DNA from: Methylotenera sp.
GTDB lineage: Bacteria; Pseudomonadota; Gammaproteobacteria; Burkholderiales; Methylophilaceae
NCBI GenBank assembly: GCA_027310735.1
Contig: DAIDAH010000106.1
Coordinates: 1 to 9,407 of the forward strand
DNA length: 9,407 nucleotides
Direction of reading: 5' to 3'
The position numbers and the translations under genes are program-made. Below are positions 1 through 5,834 of this stretch, in pieces. The notes beneath the pieces are model-generated. The model did not search any database and was not told the origin of the DNA. It saw only the letters and a program-made list of their open reading frames with translations. Numbering within the stretch: the first letter of the stretch is position 1; the number at the start of each line of letters is the position of its first letter.

Positions 1-119
1 CGTTAATAGTGCGTTATTAAAGCGCTTATTTTCCTGCATCATCTACTGCAAATCACCTAAAACGTGCTATTTAAGGCCGTTTTTTCGCAATATTTAAGCG
101 TTTTGTGCTTAGAACGCGT

Positions 120-290
120 TATACAACATGTATAACTGAAGTGCGTTCTTAGAGCGTTGACTTTTCTGATTTGTACGCAGAAAATTATCTAAAACGTGCC
201 ATTATTGGCAATTTCTTAGCGATATTAACGTGATTCTCGCTTATATCGTGCTATACAACATGTATAACTGATAGTGCGTTCTTAGAGCGT
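120..290 (+). repeat. Pair of 38-39 bp near-identical direct repeats containing a hairpin
   Basis: Copies lie at 120-157 and 252-290 and differ by one inserted base. Each starts with TATACAACATGTATAACTGA and ends with the 16-nt core. In both, TATAC and GTATA form a small hairpin around AACAT. In the first copy the arms extend to 7 bp (118-124 with 130-136). An outer 7-bp stem (AGAACGC 111-117 with GCGTTCT 143-149) can form across a 6-nt bulge. Confidence 0.75.
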
Positions 291-369
291 GGCGATGCGT
301 GCTTGGATTGTTACAAACAGCGCTAGTGCTTGAGCAAGACTTAGTTACGGTATCGTTACAGGCACTATC

Positions 370-690
370 TGCTATCGTATTTCAGCATATGGTTTAAGTA
401 TCAAGACACGTATTCCAACCTATGATTCGTGCTAAGAGCGTGGAAAGTGCGTTCTTAGAGCGATGATATTCATACCTGCACACACGATAGTGCGATGATT
501 TCATACCTATATGCACGACAATTTTATGTTTAATTTGCAATTTAGACCCATTAAAGGCCTGCTCTCGGCCATCGCAGAACTTCTGCTCGTGCTTACAGGT
601 ATAGTCTTCGTGCTTAGAGCGATGATGCTATCGTATCTCAGCCTATGGTTTCAAATCAAAGACACGTTGTTCGGCCTATGTTTCGTGCTA
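370..690 (+). repeat. Pair of 65-bp imperfect direct repeats
   Basis: Positions 370-434 and 626-690 align without gaps over 65 bp at roughly three-quarters identity. Both begin TGCTATCGTAT, share ATGGTTT and GACACG, and end TTCGTGCTA. Between them lies a shorter tandem pair (460-488 and 492-519) sharing GCGATGAT and TTCATACCT. The long frame at 511-750 crosses this repeat and is judged non-coding. Confidence 0.6.
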
Positions 691-765
691 AAAATGCACC
701 TATTATTGCTAAAAATCCGCCTATTAGTGCCAATAAACCACAATATATAGTATTTGCAAAGTGAG

Positions 766-1318
766 TAAACACACAAGCAGCTAAATTCGTTGTTGAATAT
801 ATGAATATCGTTGGTCGACCTATGCTCTGTTTTAGGTCGCGATTTTCGACCTTTAAAAAATATGTATAATCGTAGTATGACTACGAATAAAGACAACAAA
901 TTAAAACTCTTATACTTGAAGCTAAGCACTGTTAAGCAAATGCAATAGTGTAAAGACTGTGAGATTCTTTTTAAGTGTCGCTTTGGGAATAAATTAAAGT
1001 GCGTTCTTAGAGCGTGGACGTTCGTGCTTAGAGCTCGCACGCTTCTCAATAATATTCCCTCAAACGAAAATGGTGCGTTTTTTAGAGCGATGATTATCCT
1101 TAATCATATGTCCTTAAACAGTGTTATTAAGCTGTCTCTTAGCAATATTGAGAGAATTCTTATCATCAATCAGCAGTTTCTTAATGAACTCGCGCTTAAA
1201 GTGCGCACACTCTTAGACAATATGTCCCTCGCTAAAAAGTGCGTTCTTAGAGCGATGTATTAACACACAAGCGACTACAACCACTGTTGAGCATATGAAT
1301 ATCGTTGATCGGCCGATG
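766..1318 (+). repeat. Pair of about 58-bp imperfect direct repeats
   Basis: Copies lie at 766-824 and 1261-1318. Both begin with TAA(A)CACACAAGC and share the block ATATGAATATCGTTG followed by a GACC/GGCC segment ending ATG. The second copy directly follows the last 16-nt core copy. The 495-bp spacing suggests an old duplication within the repeat field. Confidence 0.55.
816..886 (+). promoter_or_regulatory. Two small hairpins around a perfect TATAAT in the repeat field
   Basis: CGACCTA (816-822) pairs with TAGGTCG (833-839). TCGTAGT (870-876) pairs with ACTACGA (880-886) around an ATG loop. Between them is TATAAT at 865-870, but no convincing -35 lies at the right distance. No plausible gene follows before 1574. 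Chance occurrence in AT-rich DNA is possible, so this is only a weak candidate for a small transcript. Confidence 0.2.
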
Positions 1319-1456
1319 GTTACGCTCTCAGAGAAACATATAATGCATATCTAACCTAACACTAAATACCTGGTAATATCTGTCGACTTGGACAGTATTA
1401 TGACCAAGAAATAGTTAGGTGCGTATTCCAGCCAAACACACCACCATTTGCAGCGC
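1261..1456. other. AT-rich gap without a recognisable gene
   Basis: Apart from the second copy of the 58-bp repeat at its left end, I see only a short inverted repeat here (CTTGG 1387-1391 with CCAAG 1404-1408). No start codon with a ribosome-binding site leads into a frame of useful length. Confidence 0.4.
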
Positions 1457-1522
1457 AAACCCGCCAGTGATTACAGATGAAACCCGCAACTAATTACAAC
1501 CAAATCGCCACTTAACTAAATG
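1457..1522 (+). repeat. About 2.5 copies of a 22-23 bp tandem repeat upstream of tumE
   Basis: Units begin at 1457, 1480 and 1502. The first two share AAACCCGC and, after five bases, ATTACA (about 16 of 20 positions). The third is weaker (AAATCGCC...TAACTA). A still weaker AAAC start occurs at 1434, also in 23-bp phase. The array ends just before the first arm of the tumE operator, so it could be extra regulator sites or an iteron-like element. Function is not known. Confidence 0.45.
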
Positions 1523-1527
1523 AGTGC

Positions 1528-1574
1528 TGTTGTTTAAGTTGACAACACAATAAATGTTGTTAGAGTAAACAACA
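1528..1574 (+). promoter_or_regulatory. tumEA promoter inside a four-arm operator array
   Basis: Four half-sites alternate: TGTTGT (1528-1533), ACAACA (1542-1547), TGTTGT (1555-1560) and ACAACA (1569-1574), starting 14, 13 and 14 bp apart. This makes two copies of TGTTGT-N8-ACAACA. A promoter is embedded: -35 TTGACA (1539-1544), 16-bp spacer, -10 TAGAGT (1561-1566). The last arm touches the ATG of the toxin gene. No Shine-Dalgarno precedes that ATG, and the expected transcription start falls at about 1573-1574, so the mRNA may be leaderless. The natural inference is autoregulation by the downstream winged-helix antitoxin. Confidence 0.65.
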
Positions 1575-1861
1575 TGAAAGCACAATTATTACTAAAAAGA
1601 AGATTGGTATTAAGTGAATCTGCTTTCGCAGAAATGGTGATTTGGCAGGTACAGACACCGTTAGAAGGTTCTGCACATGATTATAAATATCGGCTGGCTT
1701 ATTTTGTGAATGGAGTATGCATACTTCGTTATGATAATGAAGCAGGTAAAGGCAATCATCTGCACATCAACGAACAAGAAGCTAACTACAATTTCGTATC
1801 ATCCGAACAACTGCTTAAAGACTTTTTTGCGCAAATTAAGCGTATGGAGAACTCACTATGA
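1574..1861 (+). CDS. tumE: TumE-family toxin (DUF6516) of a type II toxin-antitoxin pair
   Basis: This 95-residue protein matches the pattern of TumE/DUF6516 toxins. It has a basic N-terminus with IWQV at about 23-26, the block YKYRLAY (37-43), GVCILRYDNEAGKG (47-60) and the histidine pair in NHLHI (61-65), then a helical C-terminus (LLKDFFAQIKR). Length is normal for the family. The histidine-rich GKGxHxH block is the likely active or binding region, but I do not know of an established mechanism and do not assign one. The stop overlaps the start of the next gene by four bases (ATGA), the usual coupling for such a pair, with the toxin first. The start is fixed by the promoter and operator just upstream. 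Recognition is by sequence pattern only. Confidence 0.8.
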   Translation: MKAQLLLKRRLVLSESAFAEMVIWQVQTPLEGSAHDYKYRLAYFVNGVCILRYDNEAGKGNHLHINEQEANYNFVSSEQLLKDFFAQIKRMENSL

Positions 1862-2199
1862 AAACCGTTACATTATCAGTTGAATCAATTAATAGCGTCA
1901 TGGATAGCGCATTACAGGCGTTTAGTGGCAAGGCTCAAGGTGCATATATTAGTTTTGCAAGCCTTGATTTACTATGGAAAGTATTAGCCCCTAACCGTAT
2001 GGCAATAGTAAAAACATTAACTGGTAGCGAACCATTGGCCTTACGAGAAAGTGCAAGGCGAGTGGGCCGCGATATTAAGGCTGTGCACACTGATGTGCAA
2101 ATGTTACTAAAGACTGGGATCTTAGAAAAAACTGAACTTGGCAAGATTGCTTTTGGCTATGATGCTATTCATGTGGACTTTATGTTGGAAGCTGCTTAA
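1858..2199 (+). CDS. tumA: TumA-family antitoxin, winged-helix DNA-binding protein
   Basis: This 113-residue protein has the architecture of the HTH antitoxins that follow TumE-type toxins. An N-terminal segment (1-35) ends in ISFASLDLLWKVLAPNR (31-47). A winged helix spans about 44-105, with the recognition region RRVGRDIKAVHTDVQMLL (67-84) and wing EKTELGKIAFGYDAIHVDF (90-108). GGAG eight bases before the ATG is a good ribosome-binding site, and the ATG overlaps the toxin stop. The protein should neutralise TumE and, by inference, bind the TGTTGT/ACAACA array to repress its own operon. No other DNA-binding protein is nearby except the diverged relative at 2365. Confidence 0.8.
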   Translation: MKTVTLSVESINSVMDSALQAFSGKAQGAYISFASLDLLWKVLAPNRMAIVKTLTGSEPLALRESARRVGRDIKAVHTDVQMLLKTGILEKTELGKIAFGYDAIHVDFMLEAA

Positions 2200-2364
2200 T
2201 ACACGATGTGTGCTATTTTATAGTAATTGCTGAAGCGCCACTTTTAATGGTTTCCTTTGAGGAGATGCTCCGTCTGTGGCAATCAAGACCATGCGGACCA
2301 CAATGCGGCAAAGGTGATTAATCACGTGGCATCAGGTTGTTTGGTTAGCTTTAAGGAGTAATTG
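2200..2364 (+). other. Gap between tumA and the second regulator, with its ribosome-binding site
   Basis: No promoter is obvious. AAGGAG at 2353-2358 is a strong Shine-Dalgarno and selects ATG 2365 (six-base spacing) over the in-frame TTG at 2362 (three-base spacing). A 24-codon frame (2247-2321) has no suitable ribosome-binding site. The toxin that would normally precede an antitoxin of this kind is absent. Confidence 0.5.
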
Positions 2365-2721
2365 ATGTACATTAAAATAGAAAGTACGAATGACTTTTTT
2401 GCTAGAGGTAGAGTTACTGCATCTTTAGCAGATAAAGAATTACTACAAAATGAGAGCCGAATTGTTAGTTTTGAAAATGCGGAAGATTTAGCTAAGGTAG
2501 TGTCAGCCGCAAAGATTGACTTATTTAGATCAATTCGATCTCACTCAGGGTCAATTACAGACATATCTAAAAGATTAAATAGAGACCGTTCTGCTGTTAA
2601 GCGTGATATAGATGTATTGAAATCCATTGGCTTGGCCAATGTACGAACCATGAGTAACGCAGGTCATGGCACTAAGAAAGAAGTAGTTGCTTGTGATAAC
2701 CAAGTCTTTATGGCTTGGTAA
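2365..2721 (+). CDS. TumA-like winged-helix DNA-binding protein without a toxin partner
   Basis: The 118-residue product (from ATG 2365) resembles the HVO_A0114-type putative DNA-binding proteins, distant relatives of TumA. The N-terminus MYIKIESTNDFFARGR and segment SRIVSFENAEDLAKVV (31-46) parallel the family's DFF..R and I-SF-dl pattern. A helix-turn-helix lies at about 63-92 with recognition helix NRDRSAVKRDIDVLKSIGL. It lacks the C-terminal YDxIHVDF ending of TumA, finishing instead in VACDNQVFMAW. It lies 165 bp after tumA on the same strand and could be co-transcribed. It may be an orphan antitoxin, a regulator that cross-talks with tumEA, or a survivor of a second pair whose toxin was lost. 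Confidence 0.7.
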   Translation: MYIKIESTNDFFARGRVTASLADKELLQNESRIVSFENAEDLAKVVSAAKIDLFRSIRSHSGSITDISKRLNRDRSAVKRDIDVLKSIGLANVRTMSNAGHGTKKEVVACDNQVFMAW

Positions 2722-2880
2722 GTCTATCTAATACCTACCCAATCTAATTATTGGTGGTATAAGCCTCATATTGAAAATACCCTTACAAACCAATAATCCT
2801 AGCTACAGCAGGTTCAGCTTCACCCATAATTTATTTAGCAATGCAAAAAACAGATGGGAGGCACATACGCCTTTCAACTA

Positions 2881-5118
2881 CTATGGAATAACATCATATT
2901 TTTGCATCGCATCTGCAAATACTTTCATCGCTTCAGACAACGCATTACTCGAAGATTCCCGAACAACTTTCAAATCATTAAAAACGTCTTTTTTAAAAAA
3001 TTCCACAGCCGTTGATTTAGACGCGTTATTGATCTTACGCAGACCACAATCAATCCCGGTTTGAATCAACGTTATAAGTACAGCATCAACACGATCAAGA
3101 TAATCTAGCGTTGAGTTTCTCTCACTCCTATGACGAAAGTACTGGCGCTTAATTGAATCTACCAGCCAATAATCGTCCATAGACCGACTATACGCATCAA
3201 GCTTGTCAAGCGCTACAGCTGAGATATCTGCAAGTACATTATTACTCTGCCTAACATCTTTTTGACTAAGTATCTCACCTATACGTACAGCACCAGCAAC
3301 TTTCATTATGATGTCCATGGTAGGCTCAATAGGTATAGCATTAAGATTCATACCTTCACCGGTGATGATTAATTTCGCACCATGTACATACACTATCTTC
3401 AGCAATTGATCAGCAAACTCAGAATTTACCAGGCTATAATCACCCAGCACAATTATGGTCTTGTCATTAATCGTAGTCGAAGCGTTTTCAATGCCTATAA
3501 GAAAATCTGAGATTTCGCACGATTTGATGCGCGCATTTTTTTGCAATCGATGCGCATCTGAATGCATCAGTGCTAAGCCCATCATCTCGTAACCGTGCGC
3601 CTCAAAAACGAAACGTATGCCATGAAGCGTATCTGACTTATCTTCACCAGCAGAAGATTCCACCACTTTCATTGAACCTTGTGAACAAACATGGTGAATA
3701 GCAGCAGCCTGCTCATCGGACATTCTGGTATTCTTGGCAATCGCCGTATTGACAGCAGCCTGATCTATTGAATGCTTACCATCTGTGCTCAGTTGTTTGG
3801 CATAGGTAAGTAATGAAAGCTCTGCCTTAAACATATCCAGAGTGCTGTAAATTGTACGTTTTTTGCCATCTGCGCCTAGTTTAACCATGCCGATCTTAAC
3901 CTCAGCTACGCGTCTTTTAATTTCGGCCAAAGGTGCACCAATTGATTGCTCAGAAACATACCTATACAGCGATTGTTCTGTAAACATGGATTTGTCACGT
4001 GTAAGTGCAACCCCAGCACTACGCCACTTACCATCATCAATGATTGGATTACTCTGCCCTTCTTTCAATGCACTTAATACATTAAAAGAAAATGTATCAG
4101 CTTCAAGCAGCCACCTATCCTGCATAATCGCTGGCGAATAATCATACTTCTTGTTTATCCTAGTTTTAGCCCAAATTTCATCACGTTGCCTCGCAGTGCC
4201 TTCAAGCCCACCTTCAGCAATTAATTCGTTGATCTCATTGCGGCGTGATGACCAGAACTCAATCAGTTCTAGCTTAACATCACAGATAATGAAGCTACCT
4301 TTATCGTCTTTTTTAAACTGTAATCCAGGAAATGCTTGATGTAGGTGATGAGCCACTGCAGCACGAAAATATGCGCCCGTAGCGACTTGCCAAAGCATGA
4401 TATGCTTCGACTCAATCGTACCAAATGTACCGTCAAGATGTTGGCAAGTATTAAATATAATGTTGTGAAAATGTCGCTGTGGATCACCGTTTCGATTACT
4501 TGAGTGCGGCCAAGTGGCTGCTATTAGCCGTACAGCTTCATTTCTTACTCCTTGTCCTCCTCGACGTGAGACGCCAGCCCTTTCTGATAGAAATAACAAC
4601 GCATCTTCATTTGCTCTTGCTAAGGCTGACTCAATTGCTTCACGCTGTAAATCACTGGCAACAGCCCAAATTGCGCTTACAGATTTAGGCACAGAAAAAG
4701 TTGCATCGAACCCTGCTGTATGGGCGCCATCAACAGTCTGTGTGAGCTTCTTTCCTTGTGGAGAACGCCCTGCCAAAAGATTAGAAAATATCACATGATT
4801 CACAATGCATCCATGTTGAATGCCCTCAATTACTCCATGCGGATCAAACCATACCCCTGATGGCTCACAACCTTTTGCTTGTGTGAAATAATCATCAATG
4901 CTGTGATCTTCAATAAGCTCATCATTGGCGGAGTCCGTGTAGTATTTGCCGGCATTAGCTCCTTTTGAAAGTCGCTTATATGACATGAATGTCATCATGA
5001 ATGGCGACAAATGATTGAGAGTGTCTGAATTATAAATATCAATGAACTGATGACTTAATACTGCACAAATTGAAAATATCATTAAATCAACTCCACATAG
5101 CAATCCATAATCAGTCAT
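2881..5118 (-). CDS. MOBF (TrwC/TraI-type) conjugative relaxase with a degenerate helicase domain
   Basis: The long frame is 745 residues. It nicks and attaches to one DNA strand at oriT to start mobilization. Visible motifs (long-frame numbering) are the tandem tyrosines GKYYTD (57-62), the metal-binding triad HSSNRNGDPQRHFH with H205, H216 and H218 in TrwC-like 11/2 spacing, and D212. A RecD-like domain follows (about 465-625) but has lost its key residues. Walker A reads SSAGEDKSD (488-496), Walker B reads VLGDYSLV (557-564), motif III reads ITGEGMNL (585-592), and EIRRQ-type motif IV reads EILSQK. No later helicase motifs are present; the tail is polar and helical. The family domain starts near M41-M45, so the first 40 residues may be untranslated; ATG 5082 (M13) has GGAG eight bases upstream, whereas ATG 5118 has no spaced Shine-Dalgarno. 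The frame overlaps the RHH gene stop by eight bases. Confidence 0.85.
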   Translation of the reverse strand: MTDYGLLCGVDLMIFSICAVLSHQFIDIYNSDTLNHLSPFMMTFMSYKRLSKGANAGKYYTDSANDELIEDHSIDDYFTQAKGCEPSGVWFDPHGVIEGIQHGCIVNHVIFSNLLAGRSPQGKKLTQTVDGAHTAGFDATFSVPKSVSAIWAVASDLQREAIESALARANEDALLFLSERAGVSRRGGQGVRNEAVRLIAATWPHSSNRNGDPQRHFHNIIFNTCQHLDGTFGTIESKHIMLWQVATGAYFRAAVAHHLHQAFPGLQFKKDDKGSFIICDVKLELIEFWSSRRNEINELIAEGGLEGTARQRDEIWAKTRINKKYDYSPAIMQDRWLLEADTFSFNVLSALKEGQSNPIIDDGKWRSAGVALTRDKSMFTEQSLYRYVSEQSIGAPLAEIKRRVAEVKIGMVKLGADGKKRTIYSTLDMFKAELSLLTYAKQLSTDGKHSIDQAAVNTAIAKNTRMSDEQAAAIHHVCSQGSMKVVESSAGEDKSDTLHGIRFVFEAHGYEMMGLALMHSDAHRLQKNARIKSCEISDFLIGIENASTTINDKTIIVLGDYSLVNSEFADQLLKIVYVHGAKLIITGEGMNLNAIPIEPTMDIIMKVAGAVRIGEILSQKDVRQSNNVLADISAVALDKLDAYSRSMDDYWLVDSIKRQYFRHRSERNSTLDYLDRVDAVLITLIQTGIDCGLRKINNASKSTAVEFFKKDVFNDLKVVRESSSNALSEAMKVFADAMQKYDVIP

Positions 5119-5611
5119 CCTTCACAATTCTTTGTGTTAACGCCTTTACCAACGTCGCATTCGTTACTGTAAGTTGCTCTACTTGTAATGCTAAAGAGGC
5201 GAGCTCTTTGGTCATCATTTCGAGTCGTTCAACTGATTGAATATCAAACCCATTTATAGATGGTCCGAAAGTTGAGTCAGATTTTTCCATCTGCTCTCGA
5301 ACAGTTAAAAAGATAGCTTGTGTAGACTCATTCACAACCTCCATTCGATTACCCACCAAGGTTACCATTTGCACTAATTCATTGGATTGTCTTTCAAACT
5401 GATCATCATGATTAACAAGCATGCTGCGTATGCGGTCAACAGCACTATCGACTCCATCGGACAAGAGCATATGATTAACTGCCAAACGCATAAACTCACT
5501 TCTGTTTGCGCAACCATGCTTTTTTGCACTGAATGCAATCTGCGTATCAACATCTTTCAAAAATTTTATTGATATAGTTTTACCGAATTCACCCATCACT
5601 AGCCTATACAT
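5111..5611 (-). CDS. Ribbon-helix-helix relaxosome accessory protein with coiled-coil-like tail
   Basis: The frame is 166 residues. Residues 9-50 (GKTISIKFLKDVDTQIAF...RSEFMRLAVNHML) have the beta strand plus two helices of the MetJ/Arc/CopG ribbon-helix-helix fold. The rest (about 60-160) is rich in polar heptad-like helix, suggesting a coiled coil for multimerization. The role inferred from position is that of TrwA/TraM-like proteins: binding oriT, assisting the relaxase and repressing its own promoter. Its end overlaps the relaxase frame, and its start is about 130 bp from the predicted nic site. The first ATG (5611) has no ribosome-binding site. ATG 5596 (M6, giving MGEFGKTISIKF) is preceded by a weak AGG and fits the domain start better. 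Confidence 0.75.
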   Translation of the reverse strand: MYRLVMGEFGKTISIKFLKDVDTQIAFSAKKHGCANRSEFMRLAVNHMLLSDGVDSAVDRIRSMLVNHDDQFERQSNELVQMVTLVGNRMEVVNESTQAIFLTVREQMEKSDSTFGPSINGFDIQSVERLEMMTKELASLALQVEQLTVTNATLVKALTQRIVKDD

Positions 5612-5627
5612 TTAATATGTTATATAT

Positions 5628-5655
5628 ACTCTAGCATCATCTTGATACTTAACAA
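5628..5655 (-). promoter_or_regulatory. Candidate promoter of the RHH-relaxase operon
   Basis: Read on the minus strand, TTGTTA (plus 5650-5655) and TAGAGT (plus 5628-5633) are separated by 16 bp. The -10 is preceded by TGC, forming an extended -10. The transcript would start near 5621, just ahead of the RHH gene and downstream of the oriT, so the RHH protein could control both. Confidence 0.4.
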
Positions 5656-5710
5656 AGTCAACTTGTAATACGACGGGAACCCAGTACTGATCGGACTAAA
5701 CGAGGAATTG

Positions 5711-5750
5711 ACTCTAATCTTGTTAAGAAGAGTGCGTGGGGTGCGGTTGG
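5711..5750 (+). other. oriT: Predicted oriT core with F-like nic sequence
   Basis: GCGTGGGGTGCGGT at 5734-5747 matches the F-plasmid nic recognition sequence (GCGTGGGGTGTGGT, as I recall it) at 13 of 14 positions. By that alignment TraI-type cleavage would fall between C5744 and G5745 on the plus strand. Directly upstream is an imperfect hairpin: ACTCT (5711-5715) with AGAGT (5729-5733), two bulged A residues, TCTT (5718-5721) with AAGA (5725-5728), and loop GTT. It ends 11 nt before the predicted nick, like the inverted repeats beside other MOBF nic sites. The cognate-type relaxase and RHH genes are adjacent. The transferred strand would lead rightward, bringing in tacAT first and the relaxase gene last. 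Confidence 0.75.
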
Positions 5751-5757
5751 GCTGTAT

Positions 5758-5834
5758 CTAACTTATTGGGTGATCAAACCATCACAATGATGCTGCAATT
5801 TGGTTGCCAATAAAATACTGATTAGAGAAGTTAG
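5758..5834. repeat. Long imperfect dyad on the leading side of nic
   Basis: Three arm pairs nest around one centre: CTAACTT (5758-5764) with AAGTTAG (5828-5834), ATTGG (5765-5769) with CCAAT (5807-5811), and AACCA (5777-5781) with TGGTT (5801-5805). As single-stranded DNA the region could fold into a branched hairpin just behind the entering 5' end. It may be part of oriT or a single-strand promoter or priming structure, as known for the F leading region; function is inferred only. Confidence 0.45.

Larger units (their letters stand above)
1..1260 (+). repeat. Non-coding field of degenerate short direct repeats (core GTGCGTTCTTAGAGCG)
   Basis: No open frame here has protein-like composition, but a 16-nt core recurs in one orientation. 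Exact copies lie at 141-156, 274-289, 447-462, 999-1014 and 1239-1254. Diverged copies are visible around 9-24 (two mismatches), 105-118, 427-440, 607-621, 1021-1035 and 1073-1089. A second flavour begins TTCGTGCTTAGAGC (607-620, 1021-1034). The base after the core is A or T, usually continuing GATGAT or GTGG. The core is an imperfect 13-bp palindrome (CGTTCTTAGAGCG). Spacing is irregular (22 bp to about 400 bp), so this is neither a CRISPR array nor a simple tandem satellite. Larger repeats overlap it and are listed separately. I do not recognise the family; decayed intergenic repeats or protein-binding sites are both possible. Confidence 0.7.

Noticed and set aside
511..750. Open frame of 79 codons in the repeat field
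   Set aside because: It overlaps the 65-bp direct repeat, has no ribosome-binding site and has low-complexity hydrophobic composition typical of AT-rich non-coding DNA.
651..1049. Minus-strand frame of 132 codons
   Set aside because: Crosses several repeat copies and two hairpins, lacks a start signal and shows no protein family features.
1..1260. CRISPR array
   Set aside because: Repeats are 16 nt, variable and irregularly spaced, and no cas genes are present.
1..1260. Integron attC array
   Set aside because: The hairpin arms do not contain the GTTRRRY/RYYYAAC core sites and no cassette genes lie between copies.
1024..1263. Plus-strand frame of 79 codons
   Set aside because: Its residues are produced by three copies of the DNA repeat (VLRA, FFRA, VLRA), so the frame is a by-product of the repeats.
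1351..1410. Short frame ending in VDLDSIMTKK before TAG 1410
   Set aside because: Fewer than 20 codons and no start codon; cannot be told from chance.
2247..2321. 24-codon frame (MVSFEEMLRLWQSRPCG...) between tumA and the orphan regulator
   Set aside because: Too short, no usable ribosome-binding site. The GKGD near its end recalls the toxin motif, but this is too little to call a toxin remnant.
2722..2880. Terminator after the orphan regulator (CCAAT...ATTGG)
   Set aside because: The stem is only 5 bp and AT-rich, with no T tract after it.
4269..4487. Frames overlapping the relaxase gene on either strand (e.g. 3863-4141, 4479-4798)
   Set aside because: They are shadows of the relaxase coding frame without start signals or family features.
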